Of a DNA stretch of 64,000 nt, positions 51,058 to 60,023 are shown piece by piece. A program made the position numbers and the translations under genes. The stretch's first letter is position 1; every line of letters begins with the position of its first letter. The notes beneath the pieces are model-generated. The model saw nothing but the letters and a program-made list of their open reading frames with translations. It was not told where the DNA came from and searched no databases. The DNA lies in contig NZ_JAJITC010000021.1 of the NCBI RefSeq assembly GCF_020881035.1, forward strand, positions 1 to 64,000, given 5' to 3'. The DNA comes from Paraburkholderia translucens (GTDB lineage Bacteria > Pseudomonadota > Gammaproteobacteria > Burkholderiales > Burkholderiaceae).

Positions 51058-51822
51058 ATGCAGACAACTGTCAGTCTATGGCCGCTCATCGGTGTGGCCG
51101 TCATCATCGCCGGCTTTCTGTTGCGCTTCAATCCGATGCTGATCGTGGCCGTCGCCGCGATCGTCACCGGTTTCGCCGCGCACTTCCCGCCGGAAAAAAT
51201 CCTCGCGCTGATCGGCACCGGCTTCATCAAGACGCGCAACATCCCGCTGATCATCCTGCTGCCGCTTGCGGTGATCGGCCTGCTCGAACGACACGGCTTG
51301 CGCGAGCGCGCACAGGCGTGGATCAGCGGCATCAAGGCGGCGACCGCCGGGCGACTCTTGATCGTCTATCTGGCCGTGCGCGAGCTGACCGCCGCGGTCG
51401 GCTTGACCGGGCTCGGCGGCCATCCGCAGATGGTGCGTCCATTGATCGCGCCGATGGCCGAGGGCGCGGCCGAGAGCCGCTTCGGCAAGATCAGCGACGC
51501 GGTGCGCTTCCGGCTGCGCGCGTTTTCCGCCGCGACCGACAACGTCGGCCTCTTCTTCGGCGAGGACATCTTCGTCGCGTTCGGCGCGATCGTGCTGATG
51601 ACGACTTTCCTGAAGGAAGCGGGCATCGTCGTCGAGCCGATTCACGTGGCGGTATGGGGCATTCCGACCGCGATCAGCGCGTTCATCGTGCATGGCTTCC
51701 GGCTCTGGCTGCTCGACTGGCGGCTCGAACGCGAACTGCGCGGCACCGCGCCGGGCGGCAGTTCGAGCGCGGCCGCATCGACGCCTGCTTCGGCCACGCG
51801 CGCTACCGGAGACGAAGCATGA
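51058..51822 (+). CDS. DUF969 membrane protein, putative 5-oxoproline permease subunit
   Basis: Membrane protein of 254 aa with about six predicted helices (SLWPLIGVAVIIAGFLLRF and following), a GLGGHPQMVRPLIAPMAEGAAESRFG block that is typical of DUF969, and a Gly/Ala-rich C-terminal tail. It lies 209 bp after pxpA and overlaps the DUF979 gene by 4 bp. DUF969/DUF979 pairs beside pxpABC are a recurring neighbourhood and are predicted to form a two-subunit transporter; that is inference. Confidence 0.85.
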   Translation: MQTTVSLWPLIGVAVIIAGFLLRFNPMLIVAVAAIVTGFAAHFPPEKILALIGTGFIKTRNIPLIILLPLAVIGLLERHGLRERAQAWISGIKAATAGRLLIVYLAVRELTAAVGLTGLGGHPQMVRPLIAPMAEGAAESRFGKISDAVRFRLRAFSAATDNVGLFFGEDIFVAFGAIVLMTTFLKEAGIVVEPIHVAVWGIPTAISAFIVHGFRLWLLDWRLERELRGTAPGGSSSAAASTPASATRATGDEA

Positions 51823-52775
51823 CCTTCACGATCACTTACCTGTTCTGGCTGCTCGGCATCGTGCTGCTGGTTATCGGCGGCATGATCGTCACGGACCGCG
51901 AGCACCCGCGCCGCTTCACCGCGGGAGGCTTCTGGATTCTGTATGCGCTGATTTTCCTGATCGGGGACCGGTTGCCGACGGCCGTCGTCGGTGTCGCGGT
52001 GATCGCGATGGCGCTGATCGCGGGCTTCGGCGGCGTCACCGCGGGCAAGCCGAAGACGCTGTCGCTCGAAGCGCGTCAGGCGCGCGCCGCGCGTCTGCGC
52101 AACAAGCTCTTTATACCGGCGCTGACGATTCCGGTCGTCACCGTGATCATCACGTTCGCGGCGAGCCACCTCGTGTTCGGCGGCGTGCCGCTGATCGAGA
52201 AGGCCAACGTCACGCTAATCGGCTTTGGCCTCGGCTGCGTGATCGCACTCGTGATCGCCTGCGTGATCACGCGCGATACGGTCGGCCAGTCGATGAAAGA
52301 GGCGCGCCGCCTCGTCGACGCGTTGTCGTGGGCGGCGGTGCTGCCGCAGATGCTCGGCATGCTCGGCCTCGTGTTCTCGGACGCGGGCGTCGGCAAGGCG
52401 GTCGCGCACGTGACCACGTCGTATATCAGCCTCGATTACCGTTTCGTCGCGGTGGCTGTCTACTGTATCGGCATGGCGCTGTTCACGATGGTGATGGGCA
52501 ACGGCTTCGCCGCGTTTCCGGTGATGACGGGCGGCGTCGGCGTGCCGATCCTCGTCGGCGTGTTTCACGGCAACCCGGCCGTGATGGCGGCGATCGGCAT
52601 GTTCTCCGGCTACTGCGGCACGCTGATGACGCCGATGGCCGCGAACTTCAACATGGTGCCGGCCGCGCTGCTCGAATTGCCGGACAAGAACGCGGTGATC
52701 AAGGCGCAGATTCCGACTGCGCTGCCGCTGCTGGCGATCAATATCTTGCTGTTGAATTTTCTGATGTTTTTGTAG
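51819..52775 (+). CDS. DUF979 membrane protein, putative 5-oxoproline permease subunit
   Basis: Membrane protein of 318 aa with about nine predicted helices (YLFWLLGIVLLVIGGMIV and following). Marks: the Pro/Gly turn GNGFAAFPVMTGGVGVPILVG, and GMFSGYCGTLMTPMAANFNMVPAALLEL. ATG 51819 overlaps the DUF969 TGA (ATGA). Together with the DUF969 protein it probably forms the transport component of the 5-oxoproline module. Confidence 0.85.
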   Translation: MTFTITYLFWLLGIVLLVIGGMIVTDREHPRRFTAGGFWILYALIFLIGDRLPTAVVGVAVIAMALIAGFGGVTAGKPKTLSLEARQARAARLRNKLFIPALTIPVVTVIITFAASHLVFGGVPLIEKANVTLIGFGLGCVIALVIACVITRDTVGQSMKEARRLVDALSWAAVLPQMLGMLGLVFSDAGVGKAVAHVTTSYISLDYRFVAVAVYCIGMALFTMVMGNGFAAFPVMTGGVGVPILVGVFHGNPAVMAAIGMFSGYCGTLMTPMAANFNMVPAALLELPDKNAVIKAQIPTALPLLAINILLLNFLMFL

Positions 52776-52799
52776 TGTTTCGGTTTTAGCGCTTAACCC

Positions 52800-54014
52800 T
52801 CACCCCGCCTCAACCACGAAGCCGTGCTGCCGCAATAGCTGCAGCACGCCTTTCGGTCCACCGAGGTGCAATGCGCCGATCGCGACGAACAGCGGCCTGT
52901 TCGGCGCGGCGAGCTGCAAGATCCTTGCAACGAAGCGGCGATTACGCTCATAGACGATCCGGTTATCGATCGAATCGGAAACGCGCCGGTCGCGCGCGAG
53001 CTTTTCCGATTTCGCGGCCTGCCACGCGGCGATCGCATCGGCATCGCCAACCTGCCACAGCCGATGCAGCGCACGCACGTCCTCGACATTCTGCGCGGGC
53101 GTCTGCACCAGATCCTGCGCGAGCATCTCGCGCTGCTGCGCGGCCGATAGTCCGGTGAACGCATGCATCTGCTGCGCGAGCGTTTCGAGTCCGACGATCT
53201 TGCCGCGCGTTTTCAGATAAACGTTCTGCAATTGCGCTTCGGTGCCGTACTCGGTTTGCAGACCCGCCGAGAGCGAGTCGTAGGTCTCGACCACCAGCGA
53301 CGCGAGCCACGGCCGCATCTTCTTGATCGCATCGAGCGCGGCCTGGTTGCCGCGCAGCCGCAACGCGAGCTTGCGCCACAGCGGTTCGGGCAGCAGACCC
53401 GGCAGGCAGTCGTTTTTGCACACGCCGTACTTCGACACGTCGTCCTGCGACACCAGCAGTTCGTCGGGCGACAGTTCGAGCGCGAGCGTCGGCGACGCCG
53501 CGAGCGCCGCGAGGATCGGCGCGCGGAACGGCTGTCCCGCCGGATAGTCGGCAGGGTCGCCGACGTGCAGCGTGCCGAGCACGTAGATGGTGATATTGCC
53601 GCGCGTCGCGACATAGAAAGGCATGCGCGCCGGTTGCTGGCGCACCGGGCCGCTCGCCGTGGTGCCGGGCACCGGCGGCGCAGCGGGCCGCGGTGGCGTG
53701 CCGGGCACCGTGACCGTCGGGCGCACCTGCTGGCCTGGCGCATTGGCCGCCGCGCCGGCCGCGTAAGCGATGCCGGTGACGGCCGCGCCGGCCGACACCA
53801 CGCAGGCGAGACGAAAAAAAATGGAAAAGGACGCGCGAACATAGGCTGGACAAACCGCGCGCGCGAACGCATGAACCAACGCGCCGGCGCAGCTTCCAGC
53901 AAACGCGCCGCAGAGCGCGGCGCCTTTCAGCGCACGCGCCCGGCAGCGCCGCGTGAAGGCGCCGCCTTCACACAGACGGCGCGCAAGACGACGCGCCGCC
54001 ACCGCATCAGGCAT
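52800..54014 (-). CDS. TraB/GumN-family protein
   Basis: Predicted TraB/GumN-family protein of 404 aa. Its body (from about residue 120) shows FYVATRGNITIYVLGTLHVGDP, RAPILAALAASPTLALELSPDELLV and FVAIGALHLGGPKGVLQLLRQHGF. The His/Glu elements resemble the family's metalloprotease-like active-site pattern. An internal signal-like segment (ASFSIFFRLACVVSAGAAVTGIAYAAG) suggests export or membrane anchoring. Start uncertain: ATG 54014 overlaps the DppF stop by 8 bp and leaves a long Arg-rich N terminus; a shorter start is possible. Confidence 0.75.
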   Translation of the reverse strand: MPDAVAARRLARRLCEGGAFTRRCRARALKGAALCGAFAGSCAGALVHAFARAVCPAYVRASFSIFFRLACVVSAGAAVTGIAYAAGAAANAPGQQVRPTVTVPGTPPRPAAPPVPGTTASGPVRQQPARMPFYVATRGNITIYVLGTLHVGDPADYPAGQPFRAPILAALAASPTLALELSPDELLVSQDDVSKYGVCKNDCLPGLLPEPLWRKLALRLRGNQAALDAIKKMRPWLASLVVETYDSLSAGLQTEYGTEAQLQNVYLKTRGKIVGLETLAQQMHAFTGLSAAQQREMLAQDLVQTPAQNVEDVRALHRLWQVGDADAIAAWQAAKSEKLARDRRVSDSIDNRIVYERNRRFVARILQLAAPNRPLFVAIGALHLGGPKGVLQLLRQHGFVVEAG

Positions 54015-55026
54015 CCACGTCCCCCACCTCTTCGGCGCGGTGACATGAGACGAGACGGCCATCCACTTCACGCAGCTTCGGCTCCTCGCTGCGGCAGCGG
54101 TCGATCACGTACGGGCAGCGCTGATGGAACGTGCAGCCCGACGGAGGATTCAGCGGCGACGGCATTTCACCTTGCAGCTTGATCTTGATGGTGCGGTCCG
54201 CCTCGAAGATCGACGGGGTCGCCGACATCAGCGCACGCGTGTACGGATGGCGCGGCTTCGAGAAGATGCGCTGCTTGTCGCCCAACTCCGCGACGCCGCC
54301 GAAGTACATGACCATCACGTCGTCGGCGATATGCTCGACCACCGACAGATTGTGCGAGATGAACACGTAGCTCGTCTTGAACTCGTCCTGCAGGTCCATG
54401 AACAGGTTCAGGATCTGCGCCTGGATCGACACGTCGAGCGCCGACACCGGTTCGTCCGCGACGACGATCTGCGGATCGAGGATCATCGCGCGCGCAATCG
54501 CGACGCGTTGACGCTGGCCGCCGGAGAACATGTGCGGATAGCGCTTCGCGTGCTCGGGCCGCAGGCCGACCGTGCGCATCATCTGCGCGATGCGTTCGGC
54601 GCGCTCAGTCGCGCTCATCTGCGTATTGATCGCAAGCGGCTCGCCGAGCGTCTGCTCGACGGTCTTGCGTGGATTGAGCGACGCAAACGGGTTCTGGAAC
54701 ACCATCTGCACGCGCCGCCTGAGCGCCGCGATCTTCTCGTGACTGGCACCGGCCACATCCTCGCCGTCGATCAGCAGGCGGCCCGCGCTCGGCGTTTCGA
54801 TCATCGTCAGTTGACGCGCGAGCGTCGACTTGCCGCAGCCGGACTCGCCGACTACGGCCAGCGTCTTGCCGCGTTCGAGCGCGAACGACACGCCGTTCAG
54901 CGCCTTCACCGTGCCATGCGCGAACATGCCGCGCTTGACCGTGTAGTAGCGCGCGAGCCGATCGGCGACGAGCACGTGATCGCCAGTACGATCCGGCTGG
55001 CGGCGGGTTTCGGGTACTGCGCTCAT
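54007..55026 (-). CDS. dipeptide ABC transporter ATP-binding protein DppF-like
   Basis: ATPase subunit of a dipeptide/oligopeptide importer; 339 aa. Walker A VGESGCGKSTLAR, signature SGGQRQRVAIARAM, Walker B with D-loop (QIVVADEPVSALDVS), and the C-terminal oligopeptide/dipeptide extension with Cys residues in CTFHQRCPYVIDRCRSEEP. ATG 55026 overlaps the DppD stop (ATGA). Confidence 0.93.
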   Translation of the reverse strand: MSAVPETRRQPDRTGDHVLVADRLARYYTVKRGMFAHGTVKALNGVSFALERGKTLAVVGESGCGKSTLARQLTMIETPSAGRLLIDGEDVAGASHEKIAALRRRVQMVFQNPFASLNPRKTVEQTLGEPLAINTQMSATERAERIAQMMRTVGLRPEHAKRYPHMFSGGQRQRVAIARAMILDPQIVVADEPVSALDVSIQAQILNLFMDLQDEFKTSYVFISHNLSVVEHIADDVMVMYFGGVAELGDKQRIFSKPRHPYTRALMSATPSIFEADRTIKIKLQGEMPSPLNPPSGCTFHQRCPYVIDRCRSEEPKLREVDGRLVSCHRAEEVGDVDA

Positions 55027-56027
55027 CGGGCGCCTCCTTGCGTGTGAACGTCGGCGTCCTTCTCGAGGTTCAGCGGCTTGATGCAGCGCACGCGCGTGAA
55101 ATCGGCGTGAGCGGGCAGCGGCGCGAGCGCGGGGCGGCCCTTCATGCAGTCGTCGACCACGTACTTGCAGCGCGGCGCGAACAGACACCCCTTGGGCCGG
55201 TCGTCGCGACCCGGCACCATGCCCGGCAGCGCCGCGAGCCGCACCGCGCCCACGTTGTGCTCGGGAATCGCGGCCAGCAACGCTTCCGTGTATGGATGAT
55301 GCGGCGCGGTGAAGATGTCCGGCACCTTGTTGGTCTCGATCACCTCGCCCGCGTACATCACGGCGACGCGCTGCGCGACCTCGGAGACCACGGCCAGATC
55401 GTGCGAAATCAGCACGAGCGCCATGCCGCGCTCCTTCTGCAGGCGCATCAGCAGTTCCATGATCTGCGCCTGGATCGTCACGTCGAGCGCGGTGGTCGGC
55501 TCGTCGGCGATCAGCAGTTTCGGGTTGCAGGCGATCGCCATCGCGATCATCACGCGCTGGTTCATGCCGCCCGACATCTGATGCGGAAACGAGCCGATGC
55601 GGTTCTTCGCGTCCGGAATGCCGACCTGATCGAGCAGCTCGAGCGCGCGTTTTTCCAGCGCCGCGCCGCGCAGGCCTTCGTGCAGCTTCAGCACTTCCTT
55701 GATCTGATAGCCGACCGTGTAGCTCGGGTTCAGGCTCGTCAGCGCGTCCTGGAACACCATCGCGATGTCCTTGCCGATGATCTGGCGGCGTTGCTTCGCG
55801 GAGGCCTTCAGCAGATTCTTGCCGTCGAACGTGATTTCGTCGGCGGTGACCTTGCCGGGCGCGTCGATCAGGCCCATCAGCGCCATCATCGTCACGCTCT
55901 TGCCCGAGCCCGATTCGCCGACCACGCCGACCACTTCACCGGGCGCGACGTCGAGATTGATGCGGTCGACCGCGGGCAGGCCGCTGAAGTTGACCGCGAG
56001 ATTGCGGATGGTCAGTAGGCTGTTCAT
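55023..56027 (-). CDS. dipeptide ABC transporter ATP-binding protein DppD-like
   Basis: ATPase subunit; 334 aa. Walker A VGESGSGKSVTMMALMG, signature MSGGMNQRVMIAMAIA (a slight variant), Walker B KLLIADEPTTALDVT, and the C-terminal extension with GCLFAPRCKYVVDDC. Starts 2 bp after the DppC stop; its stop overlaps the DppF start. Confidence 0.93.
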   Translation of the reverse strand: MNSLLTIRNLAVNFSGLPAVDRINLDVAPGEVVGVVGESGSGKSVTMMALMGLIDAPGKVTADEITFDGKNLLKASAKQRRQIIGKDIAMVFQDALTSLNPSYTVGYQIKEVLKLHEGLRGAALEKRALELLDQVGIPDAKNRIGSFPHQMSGGMNQRVMIAMAIACNPKLLIADEPTTALDVTIQAQIMELLMRLQKERGMALVLISHDLAVVSEVAQRVAVMYAGEVIETNKVPDIFTAPHHPYTEALLAAIPEHNVGAVRLAALPGMVPGRDDRPKGCLFAPRCKYVVDDCMKGRPALAPLPAHADFTRVRCIKPLNLEKDADVHTQGGAR

Positions 56028-56029
56028 GG

Positions 56030-56947
56030 TCAGGCCATCCGTTTCAGTTTGGGGTCGAGCGCGTCGCGCAGCCCGTCGCCGAGCAGGTTGATCGCGAGCA
56101 CCGAGATCAGGATGGACAGGCCCGGCATCGTGACGATCCACCATGCGCTCTCGATGTAGTCGCGCGCCGACGCGAGCATCGCGCCCCACTCGGCAGACGG
56201 CGGTTGCACGCCGAGGCCGAGGAAGCCGAGCGCGGCGGCGTCGAGAATCGCCGACGAAAAGCCCAGTGTCGCCTGCACGATCAGCGGCGCGGTGCAGTTC
56301 GGCAGCACCTGCGAGAACATCAGCCGCAACGTGCCCGCGCCCGCGACGCGTGAAGCGGTCACGTACTCCTTCTGCAACTCGCCCTGAGCGGAAGCGCGCG
56401 TCAGACGCACATAGCCCGGCAGCGCGACGATCGCGATCGCGAGCATCGTGTTGACGAGACCCGGACCGATGATCGCGACCACCGCGACCGCGAGCAGCAG
56501 CGACGGCAGTGCGAGCAGCACGTCCATGATGCGCATGATCGGCGTGTCGGCCCATTTCTCGAAGAATGCGGCGACGAGGCCGAGCACCACGCCCGGAATC
56601 AACGCGAGCACCACCGACACGAACCCGATCCAGAACGACAGCCGCGCGCCGTACATCAGACGCGAGAGGATGTCGCGGCCCGCTTCATCGGTGCCGAGAA
56701 TGAACTTCCAGTTGCCGCCGTCGAGCCACGCGGGCGGAATCTTCACGAAATCGCGGTATTGCTCGATCGGGCTGTGCGGCGCGATCAGCGGCGCGAAGAT
56801 CGCGATGAAGATCAGCACCAGCACGATGATGCTCGCGCCGACCGCGCCGCGGTTGCGCGAGAAGTTGGCCCAGAATTCGCGCGCCGCGATGGCGCGCCCG
56901 CTCGGCGGCGTGACCGCCTGGGGGACGGTGTTTTGAATGTCAGCCAT
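56030..56947 (-). CDS. dipeptide ABC transporter permease DppC-like
   Basis: Inner-membrane permease, 305 aa, about six helices. The EAA loop appears as GYVRLTRASAQGELQKEYVTASRVAGAGTLRLMF. Starts at ATG 56947; the REP-like hairpin element separates it from DppB. The final codons are KLKRMA. Confidence 0.93.
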   Translation of the reverse strand: MADIQNTVPQAVTPPSGRAIAAREFWANFSRNRGAVGASIIVLVLIFIAIFAPLIAPHSPIEQYRDFVKIPPAWLDGGNWKFILGTDEAGRDILSRLMYGARLSFWIGFVSVVLALIPGVVLGLVAAFFEKWADTPIMRIMDVLLALPSLLLAVAVVAIIGPGLVNTMLAIAIVALPGYVRLTRASAQGELQKEYVTASRVAGAGTLRLMFSQVLPNCTAPLIVQATLGFSSAILDAAALGFLGLGVQPPSAEWGAMLASARDYIESAWWIVTMPGLSILISVLAINLLGDGLRDALDPKLKRMA

Positions 56948-56977
56948 CGTGTCATGCCTCCCGCAGAGCCGCCTCAA

Positions 56978-57034
56978 GGGAGGCATGCGCCCCCTCGGGG
57001 GGCAGCGAACGTAAGTGAGCGTGGGGGTACATGT
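56978..57034. repeat. REP-like palindromic intergenic element between dppB and dppC
   Basis: The stretch contains AGGGAGGCATGCGCCCCCTC then GGGGGGCAGCGAACGTAAGTGAGCGTGGGGG. CCCCCTC/GGGGGG-type arms can fold, with CGCCCCCTCGGGGGGCAG as the core hairpin. I recognise this from memory as a repeat family scattered through intergenic spaces of Burkholderiales genomes, often between transporter genes. Confidence 0.65.
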
Positions 57035-57035
57035 G

Positions 57036-58046
57036 TTACCTCGTATGGCGAATGCGCGGGTTGAGCACGCCGTACAGCAGATCGACGATGAGGTTCACGA
57101 CGATCACCAGCGTCGCGATCAGCAGGATACCGCCCTGCACGACCGGATAGTCGCGCCGGCCGATCGCGTCGATCAGCCACTTGCCGATGCCCGGCCATGA
57201 AAACAGCGTTTCGGTCAGCACCGCGCCCGCGAGCAGTGTGCCGACCTGCAGGCCGATCACCGTGACGACCGGAATCAGCGCATTGCGCAGCGCATGCACG
57301 ACGATCACGCGTGCCGGCGACAAGCCCTTCGCACGCGCGGTGCGGATGTAGTCCTCACGCAGCACTTCGAGCATCGACGAGCGCGTCATGCGCGCGACCA
57401 CCGCGAGCGGAATCGTGCCGAGCACGATCGCGGGCAGAATCAGATGACTGAGCGCGGACTTGAACGCGCCTTCGTCGGTGGACATCAGCGAGTCGATCAG
57501 CATGAAGCCGGTCACGTGCGGAATGTCGTATTCGACCGCGATGCGGCCCGACACCGGCGTCAGGCCGAGCTTGACCGAGAACACCATGATGAGGATCAAG
57601 CCCCACCAGAAGATCGGCATCGAGTAGCCGGTCAGCGCGGTGCCCATCACGCCGTGATCGATCACCGTGCCGCGCCTCAATGCCGCGAACACGCCCGCCG
57701 GCAGGCCGACGATCAGCGCGAACAGCATCGCGCACATCGACAGTTCGACGGTGGCGGGAAAACGCGCGAGGAATTCGCCCATCACGCTCGTGTTGGTGAT
57801 GATCGAAGTGCCGAGGTCGCCGTGCAGCGCGCGGACGATGTAGTGGAAGTACTGGATCGGCAGGGGCTCGTCGAGCCCGAGGCGGTGCATCGCGGCCGCA
57901 TGCATGGCCGGATCGACGCCGCGCTCGCCCATCATCACTTCGATGGGGTCGCCGGGGATCAGGTGAATCAGCGCGAACGCGAGGATGGTGATGCCGATGA
58001 ACGTCGGTATCACCATGCCGATGCGGCGCAAAACGAAGCGGAACAT
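57036..58046 (-). CDS. dipeptide ABC transporter permease DppB-like
   Basis: Inner-membrane permease, 336 aa, about six helices. N terminus MFRFVLRRIGMVIPTFIGITILAFALIHLIPGDP and the EAA loop REDYIRTARAKGLSPARVIVVHALRNALIPVV are typical. It is 140 bp downstream of the first binding-protein gene and precedes DppC. Confidence 0.94.
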   Translation of the reverse strand: MFRFVLRRIGMVIPTFIGITILAFALIHLIPGDPIEVMMGERGVDPAMHAAAMHRLGLDEPLPIQYFHYIVRALHGDLGTSIITNTSVMGEFLARFPATVELSMCAMLFALIVGLPAGVFAALRRGTVIDHGVMGTALTGYSMPIFWWGLILIMVFSVKLGLTPVSGRIAVEYDIPHVTGFMLIDSLMSTDEGAFKSALSHLILPAIVLGTIPLAVVARMTRSSMLEVLREDYIRTARAKGLSPARVIVVHALRNALIPVVTVIGLQVGTLLAGAVLTETLFSWPGIGKWLIDAIGRRDYPVVQGGILLIATLVIVVNLIVDLLYGVLNPRIRHTR

Positions 58047-58186
58047 GGTTCGCTCCTATGGTACCGGTGATGAAAAAACGCAACCGGCGACGAGGGCTCG
58101 TGACCCCGGTCGCCGGACCATTTCGACCAGTGTTCCAACTGTCGAAGAGCGTACTGTATTGCGGCGTACTGCGCGAACTTTGCGAA

Positions 58187-59818
58187 TTACTTGACGCTGA
58201 CGCCGTCGAAGCGCGCGTAGCCGAGCGGTTCGATGCGCATGTCGACCACCCTCTTGCTGACCGGCTGGTAAACCGTCGAGTGAGCAACCGGCGAGAACGG
58301 CAATTGCTGCGCGAAGATATGCTGCGCATCGCCGTAGATCTTCGTGCGCGTCGCCACGTCGGACGTCGTGCGGCCCTTCTGGACCAGATCGTCGAACGGC
58401 TTGTAGCACCACTTCGAGAAGTTGTTGCCATTGATCGCCTCGCAGCCGAGCAGCGTGCCGAGCCAGTTGTCCGGATCGCCGTTGTCGCCGGTCCAGCCGA
58501 TCGTCAACACGTCGTGCTCGCCCGCGTGTGCGCGCTTGATGTACTCGCCCCACTCGTACGTGACGATCTTCGCCTTCACGCCGATCTTCGCCCAGTCGGC
58601 CTGGATCATCTCGGCCATCAGGCGCGCGTTCGGGTTATACGCGCGCTGCACCGGCATCGCCCACAGCGTGATGTCGAAACCGTTCGAGAAGCCGGCCTTC
58701 GCGAGCAGGTCCTTTGCCTTGGCCGGATCGTACGAGGCGGCCGGCAGGTTCTTGACGAACGACCATTGCGTCGGCGGCATCGGGTTCGTGGCCAATTGGC
58801 CCGCGCCCTGGTAGACCGAGTCGATGATCGCCTTCTTGTTGATCGCCATGTCGAGCGCCTGACGCACTTCGAGCTTGTCGAGCGGCTTGTGCGTCACGTT
58901 GTACGCGAGGTAGCCGAGGTTGAAGCCCGGCTGCGACGGCATGTCGATATTCGGCTCGGCCTTCAGCGGCGCGATGTCGGCCGGGCGCGGATAGCTCATC
59001 ACCTGGCATTCGTCGCGCTTGATCTTCTGCACGCGCACGCCCGCGTCCGGCGTGATCGAGAAGATCAGCTTCGAGATCTTCACGGCGTCCGGCTTCCAGT
59101 ACTCCGGATTGCCGTCGAAGCGGATCGTCGCGTCCTTCGTGTAGCTGCGGAAGATGAACGGCCCCGTGCCGACCGGGAACTGGTTGATGTCGGCGGCCTT
59201 GCCCGCCTTCAGCAGCTGATCCGCATATTCGGCCGACAGGATCGACGCGTATTCCATCGCCAGATTCTGGATGAACGGCGCGTTGACTTCCTTCAGCGTG
59301 AACTTGACCGTGTACGGATCGACCTTCTCGACGCTCGTGATCAGCTTGTCGAGGCCCATGTCGGTGAAGTACGGGAACTGTACCGGATACGCCTTGCGGA
59401 ACGGCTGGTTCGGGTCGAGCATGCGCTGGAACGAGAAGACCACGTCGTCCGCGTTGAATTCTCGCGTCGGCTTGAAGAACGCCGTGGTCTGGAATTTCAC
59501 GCCATGACGCAGATGGAACGTGTAGGTCTTGCCATCCGGCGAAACGTCCCACTTTTCCGCGAGACCCGGCTCGACCTTGGTGCCGCCGCGCTCGAATTCG
59601 ACGAGGCGGTTATAGACGGTGAACGTGTTGGCCGTGAAGTCGACGCCCGTCGTGTATTGGGCCGGATCGAAACCCGCGGGGCTGCCTTCCGAGCAGTAAA
59701 CGAGGGTCTTGTTCGGGATCCCAGCCGCCTGGGCGCTCGTGACGCCAAGCAGGGATGCCGCTGCGGCAGCGACGAGCGTGGACACACGCGCAACGCGCAA
59801 CAGATTGTTTTGCTTCAT
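58187..59818 (-). CDS. dipeptide ABC transporter substrate-binding protein, copy 1
   Basis: Periplasmic binding protein of family SBP_bac_5, 543 aa. Signal peptide (MKQNNLLRVARVSTLVAAAAASLLGVTSAQA). Marks: KTLVYCSEGSPAGFDPAQYTTGVDFT, ATHPMPPTQW-like VYQGAGQLATNPMPPTQWSF and a C-terminal SGVHSTVYQP-like FSPVAHSTVYQPVSKRV. The family binds dipeptides or heme-like ligands. GGAGGAAAC before ATG 59818 is a good ribosome site. It is more than 70 percent identical by eye to copy 2. Confidence 0.94.
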   Translation of the reverse strand: MKQNNLLRVARVSTLVAAAAASLLGVTSAQAAGIPNKTLVYCSEGSPAGFDPAQYTTGVDFTANTFTVYNRLVEFERGGTKVEPGLAEKWDVSPDGKTYTFHLRHGVKFQTTAFFKPTREFNADDVVFSFQRMLDPNQPFRKAYPVQFPYFTDMGLDKLITSVEKVDPYTVKFTLKEVNAPFIQNLAMEYASILSAEYADQLLKAGKAADINQFPVGTGPFIFRSYTKDATIRFDGNPEYWKPDAVKISKLIFSITPDAGVRVQKIKRDECQVMSYPRPADIAPLKAEPNIDMPSQPGFNLGYLAYNVTHKPLDKLEVRQALDMAINKKAIIDSVYQGAGQLATNPMPPTQWSFVKNLPAASYDPAKAKDLLAKAGFSNGFDITLWAMPVQRAYNPNARLMAEMIQADWAKIGVKAKIVTYEWGEYIKRAHAGEHDVLTIGWTGDNGDPDNWLGTLLGCEAINGNNFSKWCYKPFDDLVQKGRTTSDVATRTKIYGDAQHIFAQQLPFSPVAHSTVYQPVSKRVVDMRIEPLGYARFDGVSVK

Positions 59819-60023
59819 GTTTCCTCCAGGTTCAGGGCCGGCTTGCGCCAGCGTAGCGGGATATTACTTGAGCTTGGGCTGGCCACCAAGCGAACGAAAA
59901 TCCCTTTGTTGACTATAGGAAACACTTCGCGCAAACGTTTTACCGTGGCTTCGCCACCAGCCGGGAAGGCCCGTTCGGGCCGCCCGGCAGCGCAAGCGGC
60001 GCAAAAAAGCGCGCCGTGTCCGC
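59819..60023. other. gap between the two binding-protein genes
   Basis: 205 bp with several hairpins on the minus strand, e.g. CCGGG-C-GGCCCGAACGGGCC (59970-59996), and TATAGT on the minus strand at 59918-59913, a possible -10 for a secondary promoter of copy 1. No ORF. Confidence 0.4.
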
